From Morinoia aosen (taxonomy: Eukaryota > Arthropoda > Malacostraca > Amphipoda > Talitridae): a DNA stretch of 64,000 nucleotides. Position numbers and translations under genes: made by a program. The stretch lies in contig CM059563.1 in assembly GCA_030386875.1 (NCBI GenBank), positions 19,173,936-19,237,935 on the forward strand, in the 5' to 3' direction. Below, in pieces: positions 1 through 10,464 of this stretch (position 1 is its first letter; the number at the start of each line of letters is the position of its first letter). The notes below the pieces were generated by a model, which searched no databases, was not told where the DNA came from, and was given only the letters and a program-made list of their open reading frames with translations.

Positions 1-381
1 GACGATCGCAATCTTGTTTACATCGGCACCAAAATGGCGGCACCCATGGCGGCAGCCATCTTCTAGTCAATTTAAACAAATGTCACTAGAAACCTTTATT
101 TATAATTTTCACTAAAAGAACTGTGGCTACCTCTCACGACCCAACCTTTTTACGTTTGTAATAGAGGTTAGCTTCCGTTTCATTGTAAAAACAATGACTG
201 TTTTTGCGCAAATAAGGCCATTCAGGAGCGCCGTTTGTATAACTTCAAACTTAAATAACTCAAAAACTAAGCATTTCCAGGCACATTGTCATTCTTGTAG
301 AACGTCTTAAAATTGACTATATTACCTGTCTATACCTACGAAATTATGAAATTTGTTGACAACATTAAACTCAATATTGAC
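1..381. mobile_element. Foldback element A (family 1), right part, cut by window start
   Basis: This stretch is the right arm of a long inverted-repeat element. It matches the reverse complement of 786-1110 almost throughout and is collinear with 1140-1468. The GC-rich centre (repeated ATGGCGGC motifs) lies at 20-60 and the arm ends with CAATATTGAC at 372-381. The left arm lies before the window. No coding capacity is seen. The neighbouring full copies carry 9-bp target duplications, so this is inferred to be a member of the same non-autonomous DNA transposon family. Confidence 0.8.
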
Positions 382-479
382 AGAAAAGTTGTTCATTTAC
401 ATATAATTAACTATGTTTAGTTAGGCACCCAAAAGTGGAAAATCAATTATGGTCAACTCCTCAATATTTACCATATATT
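382..479. mobile_element. Remnant right end of a family-2 foldback element
   Basis: The stretch about 382-472 resembles the right ends of the family-2 elements at 7298-8018 and 8046-8600: an AATTAACTATG segment, then GGCACC, AAAAGTGGAAAAT and a terminal ATTTACC. Its inner side starts with AGAAAAGTTG, which matches the interior of family 2 near 8512. Element A therefore appears to have inserted into an older family-2 copy. The remainder of that copy would lie before the window. Confidence 0.6.
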
Positions 480-760
480 AGGAACTTGAAAACAAAGAAC
501 ACAGCACGTAGTGAAATCATTTTAATTTTACTTCTTTCTTTACACACCTAATCTATAAAAGTGAAGAAACTAAAAACTAGTAGTCCTATTTTCTTAAACG
601 TTTCGGAGTCCAGTTTCTTCACTTTTCACTTTAGTTTCTTCACTTTTATAGATTAGGTGTGTAAAGAAAGAAGTAAAATTAAAATGATTTCACTACGTGC
701 TGTGTTCTTCGTTTTCAAGTTCCTGATGAACATCCGTCTGAAGAATTACGATTTTCCTGA
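480..760. mobile_element. Hairpin insert 1 (possibly Penelope-like terminal repeat)
   Basis: Two arms of about 95 bp (about 480-578 and 628-722) are near-perfect inverted copies. They enclose a loop containing ACGTTTCGGAGTCCAG, and a 38-bp tail follows to 760. The insert is flanked by a perfect 12-bp direct repeat, TTACCATATATT, at 468-479 and 761-772. Read on the minus strand the loop gives CTGGACTCCGAAACG, which resembles the GAAACG side of hammerhead ribozymes carried by Penelope-like elements; that assignment is inference. No open frame is present. Confidence 0.6.
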
Positions 761-785
761 TTACCATATATTCTATCATTTTACC

Positions 786-1468
786 GGTCAATATTGAATA
801 TAATGTTGTCAACAAAATTTCCTAATTTCGTGGGTACAGATGGGTAATATAGTCAATTTTAAGACGTTTTACACGAATGACAATGTGCCCGGAAATGCTT
901 AGTTTTTGAGTTATTTAAGTTTGAAGTTATACAAACGGCGCTCCTGAATGGCCCTTTCAACGCAAAAACAGTCATTGTTTTAGCAATGAAAATGGAAGCT
1001 AACCCCTATTACAAACGTAAAGAGGTTGGGCCATGAAGGGTAGCAACAGTTCTTTTAGTGGAAATTAGAAATAAAGCTTTCTAGTGACGTTTGTTTACAT
1101 CGACTCGAAGATGGCTGTCGCCATCTTCAGCCGGTTGGCGCCATGGCGGCAGCCACCTTGGCGTCGACGTAAACAAACGTCACTCGAAACCTTTATTTAT
1201 AATTTTCATTAACTAAAAGAACTGTGCCTACCCCTCATGACCCAACCTCTTTACGTTTGTAATAGGGGGTTAGCTTCCGTTATTAATTAAATTACGCTAG
1301 CCCCAAGTGCTTCCATGGCGTGCACAAGCCAGCTTCAAAGTTGAATAATTCGAAAATAACGCATCGCCGGGCAGAATGTCATTCCTGTAAAACGTCTTAT
1401 AATCGACTATATTACTCATCTATACCCACGAAATTATGAAATTTGTTAACATTATATTCAATATTGAC
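786..1468. mobile_element. Foldback element B (family 1), complete, 9-bp TSD
   Basis: This is a complete long inverted repeat. The left arm starts GGTCAATATTG, the right arm ends CAATATTGAC, and the arms meet at a GC-rich centre about 1105-1160 (ATGGCTGTCGCC and GGCGCCATGG). The flanks carry the 9-bp duplication CATTTTACC at 777-785 and 1469-1477. The whole element is nearly all arm and has no coding capacity. A 9-bp duplication with long terminal inverted repeats is typical of foldback or Mutator-type elements; the superfamily is not proven. Confidence 0.85.
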
Positions 1469-1477
1469 CATTTTACC

Positions 1478-2071
1478 CATTAGTAATGGCACAAATATTA
1501 AATATACAAAATATGCCTCTAGGATAAATCTTAGCTAATACATACTCAAAATGGGTGCTTTATTTGGTGATGCACATTACATGACCTACAAACTGCAGAC
1601 TGGATTCAAATAATTATAGGTAAATGTAAAATTAGTACTTCATTAGTACTTTAGTTGAGAAAGCTTCCTAATACATCAATGAAGATTGTTAATGGAAACT
1701 TTGTTAACTGCTTTCAAAGTGTATTTGAATTATGGGAAAAAGAAAATGAAACAAAAAATTTCTAAACAAATTGAAACTGCAGTGTTGGGAATAATTCAAG
1801 TTCACACAAGTACTTACTGCATCTTAACAGATGTGCCAATTAACTGGCTCAATTTTCCCTACGCCGTAGCGCCCAAACATTATCACCTATCCATAAAATT
1901 TAAGAATCCAATACACAGGATTGAGGATTACAGGATGTAACCTTTGGTCTCTCACATTCCTCAGTTAACTGCGATCCCGTCAGAGCAAGCAAAATATTAA
2001 AATTTGAAATAAACAAATATGACCACAAAACTGAGTCGTTAGATTCAAATGAAAGAGAATGAGCATCTATG
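1478..2071. other. AT-rich spacer, no gene seen
   Basis: There is no recognisable coding sequence or repeat. The short open frame at 1686-1940 has no family resemblance and no splice support. Confidence 0.5.
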
Positions 2072-2151
2072 TTTCATGAAGAATGGTGATGCGAAATTTG
2101 AAAGTAATTTATTTCATGAAGAATGGCGATGCAAAATTTGAAAGTAATTTT
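2072..2151. repeat. 40-bp direct tandem duplication
   Basis: Two adjacent copies of a 40-bp unit start TTTCATGAAGAATGG. They differ at a few positions (GGTGATGCG against GGCGATGCA). Confidence 0.85.
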
Positions 2152-3970
2152 TTTCATTCAGAGCAAAAAATGCTTCAACTAATATGTGTCAGAAATTCAC
2201 TGTTTTAATGAGACACTCAATTTGTTCAGTATTTGCATAGCTAGGGTAATCATTAATTTATTAAAGACATTTTGCATTGCTGTAACTTGGAGATCATATT
2301 GAGTTGTGCAGTATCTCATTGAAAGAGAAGAGCACGAGTTGTAGTTTAACTTTTGGGAAAATCAATTGGGTCACTGAAAAATGTATCACTTATAAATACT
2401 TTAATAGATGCATGAGAAGATTCACCTAAAAAGAGCAAAAACTGTTACATATTCATATTTCTAGACACTTCTTCGCTTTCCTCCCTTCAAGAAATTCATA
2501 AATTTAATAAATTACTATAACAGAACATAGCCACTATCAAAGATAGTAAAGTAGGTAGTTGAACATGGACAGATTTCTTATAGGTCATTCTCAATTCATA
2601 CCTACTGTCGACTAGAAACCCTGGTTTTATTTGATTTTCATAATCCACAATCTTCAGCTTACCAATTTCAAAACTTTGCCTGCACAATTGTGCTATTTTT
2701 AATTCCAGCAATATACGACAAAATTATTTCCTTTTTTATTTCTTAACGCAATAGCGTGATAAGCTCAATCTTCTCAACTAGCCAAGATCGCCGTTTGATG
2801 GCGAACCAGTGTTGGAATTTCTCTCACAGAAAGCTTGAGTTCAGTAAAAGCTACGAGTTCACTGGAATTAGTCATCGAACAAAAAAACACTCAGCAGGTC
2901 TATTATGAACATTATGTATTATTAGATATTGCGAAAAAATATTTCAATATCCTAGACGGAACTAATTTTATGGTTTTAGTCGCAAAAAATTAGTGAAATT
3001 AGTGTCGAAAAAATAGTGAAAATGTCAAAAACTCCACATGAGGGCCGCACATAGTAGCACCGAAAGTAGTAGTAGTAGTAGTAGTAACATGGGTTTGCTA
3101 GCGCTTCAGTTACTCAAACTATATCGCACCGAAGGTCACATAATTTAATTCGTAGTAGCACCGAAAACGTTACAACAAGGTTGAAAGTTTGACTAACAAA
3201 ATTACATTCAACAAATGCAACATTGGCTAAAATTCAGTAAGTTAAGCATTTAACTTTAACTTTGAATGCACCGCACACATCTCGTCTGGTTTCGATAACA
3301 TGTATCTTCTTCCTGTCATTCTATCGCGACATGTCGATGAAAAGGACAAAATAACTCAAGTTTGACCTTTTATTTGAGTGTGACCTCCATAAAAGGCCTC
3401 TACGAACAGCAAGTAACAGTTAACAAGTCTAAGACTACGTCATATAAAAATATAAACCTTAGAACATAAACGGAACAGGACACCGTAAACGACTCAGATT
3501 TGTAACATAATTTGAGATTTGAAAAATGCACAATAAAAGTGGAAGCGACGATTGACTTCCATATGAATTCAGTACCTTCAACAATTATTTATTGCCAAGC
3601 AAAATAAATTGAAAATAGAAAAATAGCAGCCTCAAAAATCAAGTCATAGACGAAAAATTGCACATATCTGTTCATTGCGATGGAGTGTCTGCCGTATACC
3701 TTCACACCTGCACCCTGCTAATACTAGATGAAACAGCACAGCACTCATCTGGCACTTCCCAGGTAATTTAAGCATTAAAATAAATAGAAGAACTAACGTT
3801 GTCACCAACACCACTACTTGCAACCATTTGGGAATTCAAAGACTTCAACATTATTCCCATTGAAATTTCGAAAAGTTGCCTAGTAAGTACGTTGGTTTTC
3901 CTTTTCATCTTAAAACTCGGTGACACCGCAGTAGCTTTTTTTCACATTTACCTCATATATCCCCATGGAT
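2152..3970. other. Region downstream of GPX gene, mostly unassigned
   Basis: This is AT-rich DNA without a recognisable gene. It contains an AGT microsatellite of about seven units at 3065-3086. The nearest AATAAA on the minus strand (TTTATT on plus) lies near 3586, so a long GPX 3' UTR reaching this far is possible but not shown. Confidence 0.4.
3065..3086. repeat. (AGT)n microsatellite
   Basis: About seven perfect AGT units are present. Confidence 0.9.
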
Positions 3971-4118
3971 CAGGGGGGAGTTCTCAACCATTTTTTCACC
4001 CTGCAACCTTGAAGAAATTTTGTTCAAACCTAGCACTCATAAAAAATAAAATGTTAACATACAGCCAATATCCTATTATTTACCTGGACTTTCTCGCACC
4101 CCAGGTTGGGAGCCCCTG
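3971..4118. mobile_element. hAT-like MITE 1
   Basis: The element begins CAGGGGGGAGTTCTCAACC and ends GGTTGGGAGCCCCTG, giving imperfect terminal inverted repeats of the CAGGG...CCCTG type known from hAT elements. The flanks CCATGGAT and CCATAGAC match at 6 of 8 positions, consistent with a decayed 8-bp target duplication. At 148 bp it is far too short to encode a transposase. Confidence 0.65.
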
Positions 4119-5044
4119 CCATAGACAATAGCACAAGATTTGCAAAGTGTCTTACAGGATGCAGCAAGACGTGGAATACGACAGACAATGTGGTTCACAT
4201 AAGTGAGAGGCATGCGAGTGTTATATCTAAACTCAGGTCTGCCCTGAGAAAACATTATTAAAACGGCTCAAGACATCAAAAAACATGAAGAAAGAACGTA
4301 ACTTAACTTAAAATCAGTCATTTGAGAACTAAGTTCAATCTGAGATTCAGAGTTACAGAGGCCTTTGAACAGGCAATTAATACCCATCATGAGGCGATAA
4401 CCAAGAAATGCATCCTAATATCTTTGTCACAGCAAACAAAGCAAAGACACAGGAGAAACTTAACGTAATGGAAAATTAACAGAGTGAATATACTTCAGAG
4501 CTACCCACCTTAATAAAGCCAATCTAAACGTCATTAAGCACTACTGAAGACATGATTGCATCGCTCAGCGAAAGAGACTTCTGCAGGGACACAAGGCTCT
4601 AAATTTTGGTAAGAACTGTAGCTTAAAACTTACTTTGTTGACGCTGCCATATCGTGAAAAGAACTCTACAGGAAGATAAACCCCTTTCCCCATGAACTAT
4701 TAAAATGTGCTACGAGAAATACGGTGATTTATCAATGTAAGTACAGTAACTACTCAAAAGCAACACTAAAAAAGGACAGCACCGCCACTAATGAAAATAA
4801 GCTTACTGTTAAACAACCAAAACCTGGGAGTATCTTGTTACGTTTAAACGTGAAAAGCTGCCCATAAATAAAATCTCCTCAATAATAACATTAAATTTCA
4901 ATCGCCAAAAGTGCAATAACTTTTCATTGAAACCAGCAGTCTTCGGTGAGCACCACATGGTTGGTCTTTTTCCATACACCAAAGGCTGTAGATACTTTCT
5001 TCGTCCAAGAGATACACCACACTGCCTCACCACTACCGGAGTAC
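4119..5044. other. Likely GPX 3' UTR or downstream flank
   Basis: This stretch lies directly downstream of the GPX stop codon on the minus strand. No clear AATAAA on the minus strand was found here, so the end of the transcript cannot be placed. No other gene is seen. Confidence 0.4.
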
Positions 5045-5277
5045 CTAGAGCTCTTCCTTTTCCTCCTTGGTGGCTGATGACGCTCTCGGCACAGGTTCAT
5101 GCTTGAGAGGTTCCTTGCCGGACTCTTTGGCGGCGCGCTTGGCAGCATCGACGGCAGTTTCTATCTCTGAGAAAATTTCTTCCATCTCTGTACGTGTGCC
5201 CCACGCGTTGATGACAGTGCCCTCGTGGTCCACTAAATACTTGTAGAAGTTCCATTCAGGCTCCAAAGACGACTGGT
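5045..5277 (-). CDS. GPX7/8: GPX7/8-like exon 4 (WNF motif, KEEL terminus)
   Basis: The acceptor is GTTTCCGTTTCAG, and the split Asp codon is completed by G from exon 3. The exon encodes EPEWNFYKYLVDHEG, then an alpha-helical and Lys/Glu-rich tail ending KEEKEEL and TAG. Confidence 0.88.
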
Positions 5278-8200
5278 CTGAAACGGAAACATAAATACAA
5301 ATATTGGATGCTGCTATAGCGTGAGGTCTACCACACTTACGCATGAGATCTATCTTTAGGTAGTACTATAGCGTAAGGTTAGGTTACTACTATCAGTTAT
5401 CACTTACTTCCATACATTTGATTTAACGATAAACAATTCATTGGTACACCTCACGCTGTAGTAGTACCAAATACTGTTCTGGATGTGCTTTGCTATTGAA
5501 TTCAACGAGAAATTTGATTGTACATAAAATGGAGTGCAATACTAGACAATTGTTCTTAATTATCTCCAAGTACTCAAGATTTTCTTTCCATAAGCACTCA
5601 GGATGTGAACACAAAATGGCCAAGAATCACTATCCAATCTTGAACTTTGCCATCAGACACATGGGAGAAATTTTTTTCCTAACTCCAAATAGGCAGCTGG
5701 TTGCCGTTATGATATGACAATATGATAGTAGATGTCTCATTAATTAGAAGAACAAATCATTGCTCATGGCACATCAGTGATACGCAGAAATGCGACTAAT
5801 GCATACAAATATTAAAGCCACACTTGACAACTTGAATAAATTTCCAACGTGAAGGCCGCAACAGTGGACGCACCAACTTTTGTTTCTGATTATACCTGTG
5901 TACTAACAAAATATATCCACTTAAGCCAATGAATAAATACAATATGCTGAAACTAATGAGCGGGTTGGAGTACAACTTACATTGTCATGAATTTCTACAT
6001 CTTGTAGTTTTAGTTTATGAATTTCAGAAGCTTTTATCACAACACCCATTCTGTGATGTACTTGAAAATTCTCAACCTTTCAGTAGTGTGGCAAAAACGC
6101 ATTAAGAAGCCATAAAATTCTTCCAATGTACAATGCAACTGAACATTAACACTCTTTGGTTCTCACCAACAAGATTTCTGAAGGCCGAGTTGGCATTTTC
6201 TCCAAACACATCAATTTTGTCCAAGATTGGGAACTCAACCCCATATTCAGCGGACATGGTTTCTGCTACAGTGCTGGCATCCTCAGGCTCCTGGTCGCCG
6301 AACTGGTTGCAGGGGAATGCCACCACCGTGAAGTACCCTTCATAACCTGGAATGAGAATGCAGCTGTCAGGCACGCTCAGAGCAGCAAGGTAATCAAGCT
6401 TTTAATGCTCTGAAAACAAAGGTTATTCTTTCAGCTCTTGGCAAAGAGGAGTAAATTTGAATTTTATGTAGGCTTACTGAATGGGTCAAAGAAGTTAAGA
6501 AGAGTAATTTGGAATTTTAAGTAGGCTTGGTTAATAAGTGGAAATGATTTTGTAAAAGTCAAATAAACAACTGTGACCAAGCACATAACAATGTAGAGCT
6601 CTAGGGGTGAATTTTACTGGAAGTGTTTGAAGAAGAAACATTACCCAGTACTTTATTATAGGTAAGGACTATAACTGAAGTATGCACTGATGTACTTAGC
6701 ATGAAATAGAGGCATACAGGATATATTAAATGCGACTTTTATGGCTGTCTACAAGTGTTGAATAAACGTTAAAATCTTGCGCTTGTTGATACAATGAAAT
6801 GCCCAGAAAAAATGCCTAGAAAAGTTCCACATTGCAATAATCACATAGGTTAAACACATTACACAAGAATTTAGAGACAAAATTTATGGAATAAATATGG
6901 ATGGTCAAATTTTTTACACTACTATAGATACAAGGCACTCAAACTTGCGCTTAACACTGAAAATCCCAACAAAAATAAACTATCTAGTATGTACTACTTT
7001 TATTCTGCCAACTATCTTCATATGTATTTTCAATAAACTGTTCTTTGTTTTTTACCCTAATGTAACCATATTATAAATGATTTTTTCACATTTTCTAAAT
7101 AGCAAAAAAAGAGTAAAAAGTCTAGCATGGAATTTACTGCCTTGGAAAACCCAACTCAGTTACATTTGGCATGATTGCAAACAGCCATAAGATGTTACTG
7201 TTGGTTAAAAAATTAGTCAGAACAGTCATAGCCATCTTTGAATGAAATAATTTCGATAAAAGTGTCAAAGTACGTACTAAGAACTAAAAATATTTTTGGT
7301 AAATGTTGAGGATTTGTCATTCATCAATTTTTCACTTTTCAGTGGCTAAGCATAGTTAATTACACTGAAATAAACAAGTTTTCTTCTATGCACTTTCCGT
7401 CGTAAATGAGTATTTAATGAGTTATGGCAGTAAGATTAGTTCCGTCTATGATGACGAATGCGCTCAAATCAACAGCTACTCATCGATTTTTGTTTCTAGA
7501 ATCATGGTAATAAAATCGAAATAAACTACTTTTCTTCTTTACACTTTTTTTGTCAAAAAAGTATTTTACGAGTTAGCATGGTAGGTTTTATTTATTGCAC
7601 GATTGAGCTGTTGGAGTACGTTTCAATACTTCCTAATTTATTATTAGCTCACCCCACGGAGCTTGCAGAGCCTGAACTCCCTTTTAGAATCTTTTAGCTA
7701 AAAACACAATAGAAATTATCACCCTAAAATAACAAATTATGGTATATTAACTTTTGTCTTAGATGGCATGAATGGGCTTGATCATTTGAGCACGTTGGAA
7801 GCAAGCGTCCATTGCAGTGTTGCCATATGACACGCTTGGTGAATTACTTCTCGTTTCAAACACTTGAGTTGCGGTAACTATTTTACTGCTATAACTTGTA
7901 AAATACTCATTTACGACGGAAAGTGCATAGAATAAAACTTGTTTATTTCAATCTAATTAACCATGTTAAGGCACCAAAAAGTGGAAAATTGATGACAGAC
8001 AAATCCTCAACATTTACCATATTTTTACTAAAATCTTCACCAAACGGTAAATCTGAAGGAGATGACAGTTGTCAATTTTCCACTTTTTGGTGCCTGAACC
8101 TAATTAATTGAATCAAAATAAACAAGTTTTCTTCTATGCACTTTTCGTCTCAAATGAGTATATATTTTACGATTTATAGCGGTAAGTTTAGTTTCGTCAT

Positions 8201-10464
8201 TGATGACGAATGCGCTTGAATAAACAGCTATATACTCATCTATTTTTGAATTTTTCTTGCTTGCAACATGGTAATAACATCGAAAGAAACAACTTTCCTT
8301 CTATACACTTTTTTCGTCAAATGAGTATTTAACGAGGTATAGCGGTAGGTTTGGTTTCGTCTTTCAAGACAGAGCGCTGGAAGCGAGACGCCATTGCAGT
8401 ATTGCCATACAACTCGATCAAAGAATTTCTTTCCGCTTCAAAGACTGGAGTTGCGGTAAGTCATTTACCGCTATAACTAATAAAATACTCATTTGAGACA
8501 AAAAGTGCATAGAAGAAAACTTGTTTATTTCGATCTAATTAACTATGCTAAGGCATCGAAATTTACAAAATCGACAACTGTCATCTCCTTCAGATTTACC
8601 CACCAAACTTCACAGACATGAATAAATTTTCCAAAAAAAATAGGTTTAACAATAGCTTAGAAAGAGCAAGTTCTAACTCACTGAGTATGTCGTGCAGCTT
8701 GGTGAGGGCTTTGTAGGAAGTGTCAGTAAAGCCACACAGGCTGGCCACATTCACCACCAAAGAGACCTGCAAGAAGCATAAAGAAATAAAATTTGCAAAC
8801 AGCAGTATTTAAGCTTAGATAGAAAGCTGGATAATTATTTTCAGCTTCCATGGGCAAACATTTTTCAGCAAAATTTTGCTAATGAAGTTTCTTAGAAGGG
8901 TTGTCATATGCTTGTTCAATATTAGGTACCAAGATTTTAATAAAAAACTAAAATTCAGAAATTTATGGCTGCCCTGCACAAAATTTAGGACACCTAACAT
9001 CAAGAATATAATCAGGAATATGTACAAGACTTCTTCATCCTCTCAATGTAACCATTACTTTGAACTACATTCAAGCACAGCTTATACTCAAATGAACTAT
9101 AGCCTATCTAAATATCGGATTTGAACTTTTTATGACCAATTGATTTCCCAGTTACATGACTATCTTAATTTATTCTGCCAAATGAATTTTGAAACTAGGG
9201 TCATTATTGAGTTTAATGTTGTCAACGATTTTAATAATTTTGTTGCCAAGAATCAATAAAGGAACATTTAAAAATGTTTTACATGAATGACATTCTGCTC
9301 GCCGATGCATTATTTTGGAGTTATTCAACTTAGAAGTTAGAGGAACATCTTTCATGAACTGTCTTTAGCGCGCCAAAGGACAAGAGGTTCCTATAACGCA
9401 GCGAGTGCACCAAGTAGAATTTAAATAATAACAAAAGCTAACCCCTTATTACAAATGTAAGCAGGTTAGGTTGTGAGGGGGAGCCACAGTTCTTCTAGAG
9501 AAAATTGTAAATCAAGGTTCAAAGCCACCCATTAGGGTGACAACAATTGTGTTGACATCAGCTTCAAGATGGCGGTTACCAGGTACGGTTGCAGCCATCT
9601 TGGAGCTGATGTAAACACAATTGCGGACGTAACCCTAATGGGTAGGTTTGAACCTTTATTTTTAATTTTCACTAGGATGAACTATGGCTCCCCTTCACAA
9701 CCCAACCTTTTAACGTTTGTAATAGGGGATAGCTTCCGTTAATTAAATTTTGCTTGACATGCTCGCTTCCTTTGACGCGTAAAAGCCAACTTCAAAGTTT
9801 AATAATTTGAAAATAACGCATCAGCGAGCAGAATGTCATTCTTGTGAAACATCTTAAAATCTTCTAAATTACCTGGGCCTAACTATCTATGACCACAAAA
9901 TTATTAAAATTAACTCAATATTGAACATTATTAAACTCAATAACTCAATATTGACCAAAACTAGGCTATATCCTGGCTCTAGAAAAGAAAATGAAACAGC
10001 TTTATATAGCCTGCACTCAATTAAAATTTTTAACTAGCCTACAGATAAAAGCATATTAAAAATACATAATAAGAAAGGGTTTTAGACACTGGTCAATTTC
10101 CCTTACCCTCACACAAACTTTTCTATAATTAATGAAAGAAATGATAAATTTGCATTCAGTACTCAAATCTTCTGCCAATAAAAAAATCAATTGCGTTTTG
10201 AAAACATTCATGGCGACTCATATATAAATTTTATCTTTCTTTTTGTTAGATGATAATACAATAAAAATAATGATAAATGCTTAAATTTATTAATACGTGC
10301 ATTCATGGATACAAATAAATCAAGTACCTACTTACCTTTCCCCTCAGTCTTTCGAGAGGGTAGTCATCGCCCTTACTATCCTTGACTGTGTAACTGTAGA
10401 AATCAGAGGCATTTACATACGTAAGAAACAGTGCAGTAATAACGATTTTGGTAATAATATCCAT
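5045..10464 (-). CDS. GPX7/8: GPX7/GPX8-like ER glutathione peroxidase, four coding exons
   Basis: Joining 10464-10336, 8766-8682, 6346-6167 and 5277-5045 gives 627 bp, a 208-residue thiol peroxidase. Residues 1-19 form a signal peptide (MDIITKIVITALFLTYVNA). Then follow DFYSY, NVASLCGFTD with catalytic Cys54 in the Sec position, FPCNQFGDQEP with Cys84 and Gln86, and PEWNFYKYLV with Trp140 and Asn141. The protein ends KEEL, a KDEL-like retention signal. Vertebrate GPX7 and GPX8 are ER peroxidases that reduce peroxides and oxidise protein disulfide isomerase, and they carry comparable KDEL-like tails; the same role is inferred here. A charged, Lys/Glu-rich tail of about 30 residues precedes KEEL. 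The start is the first in-frame ATG, in a good context (A at -3, G at +4). All junctions are GT-AG and keep the frame. There is no neighbouring host gene in the window. Confidence 0.88.
5278..6166 (-). other. GPX intron 3
   Basis: The intron is 889 bp with GT-AG ends. It contains a small inverted-repeat element at 5359-5468 and otherwise AT-rich sequence. Confidence 0.8.
5359..5468. mobile_element. Short MITE-like inverted repeat in GPX intron 3
   Basis: GGTAGTACTATAGCGTAAGG at the left is mirrored by CCTCACGCTGTAGTAGTACC at the right (inverted, with three mismatches). A further partial copy, CTATAGCGTGAGGT, lies at about 5312. No clear target duplication is seen. Confidence 0.45.
6167..6346 (-). 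CDS. GPX7/8: GPX7/8-like exon 3 (FPCNQFG motif)
   Basis: This 180-bp exon starts after CATTCTCATTCCAG and ends before GTGAGA. It encodes YEGYFTVVAFPCNQFGDQEP and a segment ending SAFRNLV. Both ends are split codons (phase 1) that complete correctly with exons 2 and 4. Confidence 0.88.
7298..8018. mobile_element. Foldback element D (family 2), 8-bp TSD
   Basis: This inverted-repeat element starts GGTAAATGTTGAGGATTTG and ends CAAATCCTCAACATTTACC. The inner arms share AAACAAGTTTTCTTCTATGC and its complement. The flanks carry ATATTTTT at 7290-7297 and 8019-8026. It is 721 bp with no coding capacity. The middle (about 7500-7850) is less symmetric than the arms. Confidence 0.8.
8046..8600. mobile_element. 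Foldback element E (family 2), perfect 8-bp TSD
   Basis: The element starts GGTAAATCTGAAGGAGATGA and ends with its complement TCATCTCCTTCAGATTTACC. It is flanked by a perfect CACCAAAC duplication at 8038-8045 and 8601-8608. Its interior is homologous to element D. It is 555 bp and non-coding. It sits 20 bp from the right TSD of D and 82 bp from GPX exon 2. Confidence 0.88.
8682..8766 (-). CDS. GPX7/8: GPX7/8-like exon 2 (catalytic Cys)
   Basis: This 85-bp exon encodes VSLVVNVASLCGFTDTSYKA through HDIL plus one base. The acceptor is CTTCTTGCAG and the donor GTGAGT. TGT, not TGA, encodes the catalytic residue, so no selenocysteine machinery is needed. Confidence 0.88.
8767..10335 (-). other. 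GPX intron 1
   Basis: The intron is 1569 bp with GT-AG ends. Foldback element C occupies 9200-9956; the rest is AT-rich without a gene. Confidence 0.8.
9200..9956. mobile_element. Foldback element C (family 1), 9-bp TSD
   Basis: The left arm starts GTCATTATTGAG and the right arm ends CAATATTGACC. The arms meet at about 9560-9610, where CAGCTTCAAGATGGCGG faces CAGCCATCTTGGAGCTG. The flanks GAAACTAGG (9191-9199) and AAAACTAGG (9957-9965) match at 8 of 9 positions. It is homologous along its length to elements A and B. Confidence 0.82.
10336..10464 (-). CDS. GPX7/8: GPX7/8-like exon 1 (signal peptide and N-terminus)
   Basis: The exon encodes residues 1-43, ending PLERLRGK. The donor is GTAAGT directly after AAG (phase 0). 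It holds a hydrophobic signal peptide followed by DFYSYTV, the typical N-terminal strand of the peroxidase fold. Confidence 0.85.

Larger units (their letters stand above)
6347..8681 (-). other. GPX intron 2
   Basis: The intron is 2335 bp with GT-AG ends. More than half of it (7298-8600) consists of two adjacent family-2 foldback elements. The part at 6347-7297 is AT-rich with no gene seen. Confidence 0.8.

Noticed and set aside
3799..4131. 110-codon open frame next to GPX
   Set aside because: It runs through a hAT-like MITE and has no recognisable domain or splice sites.
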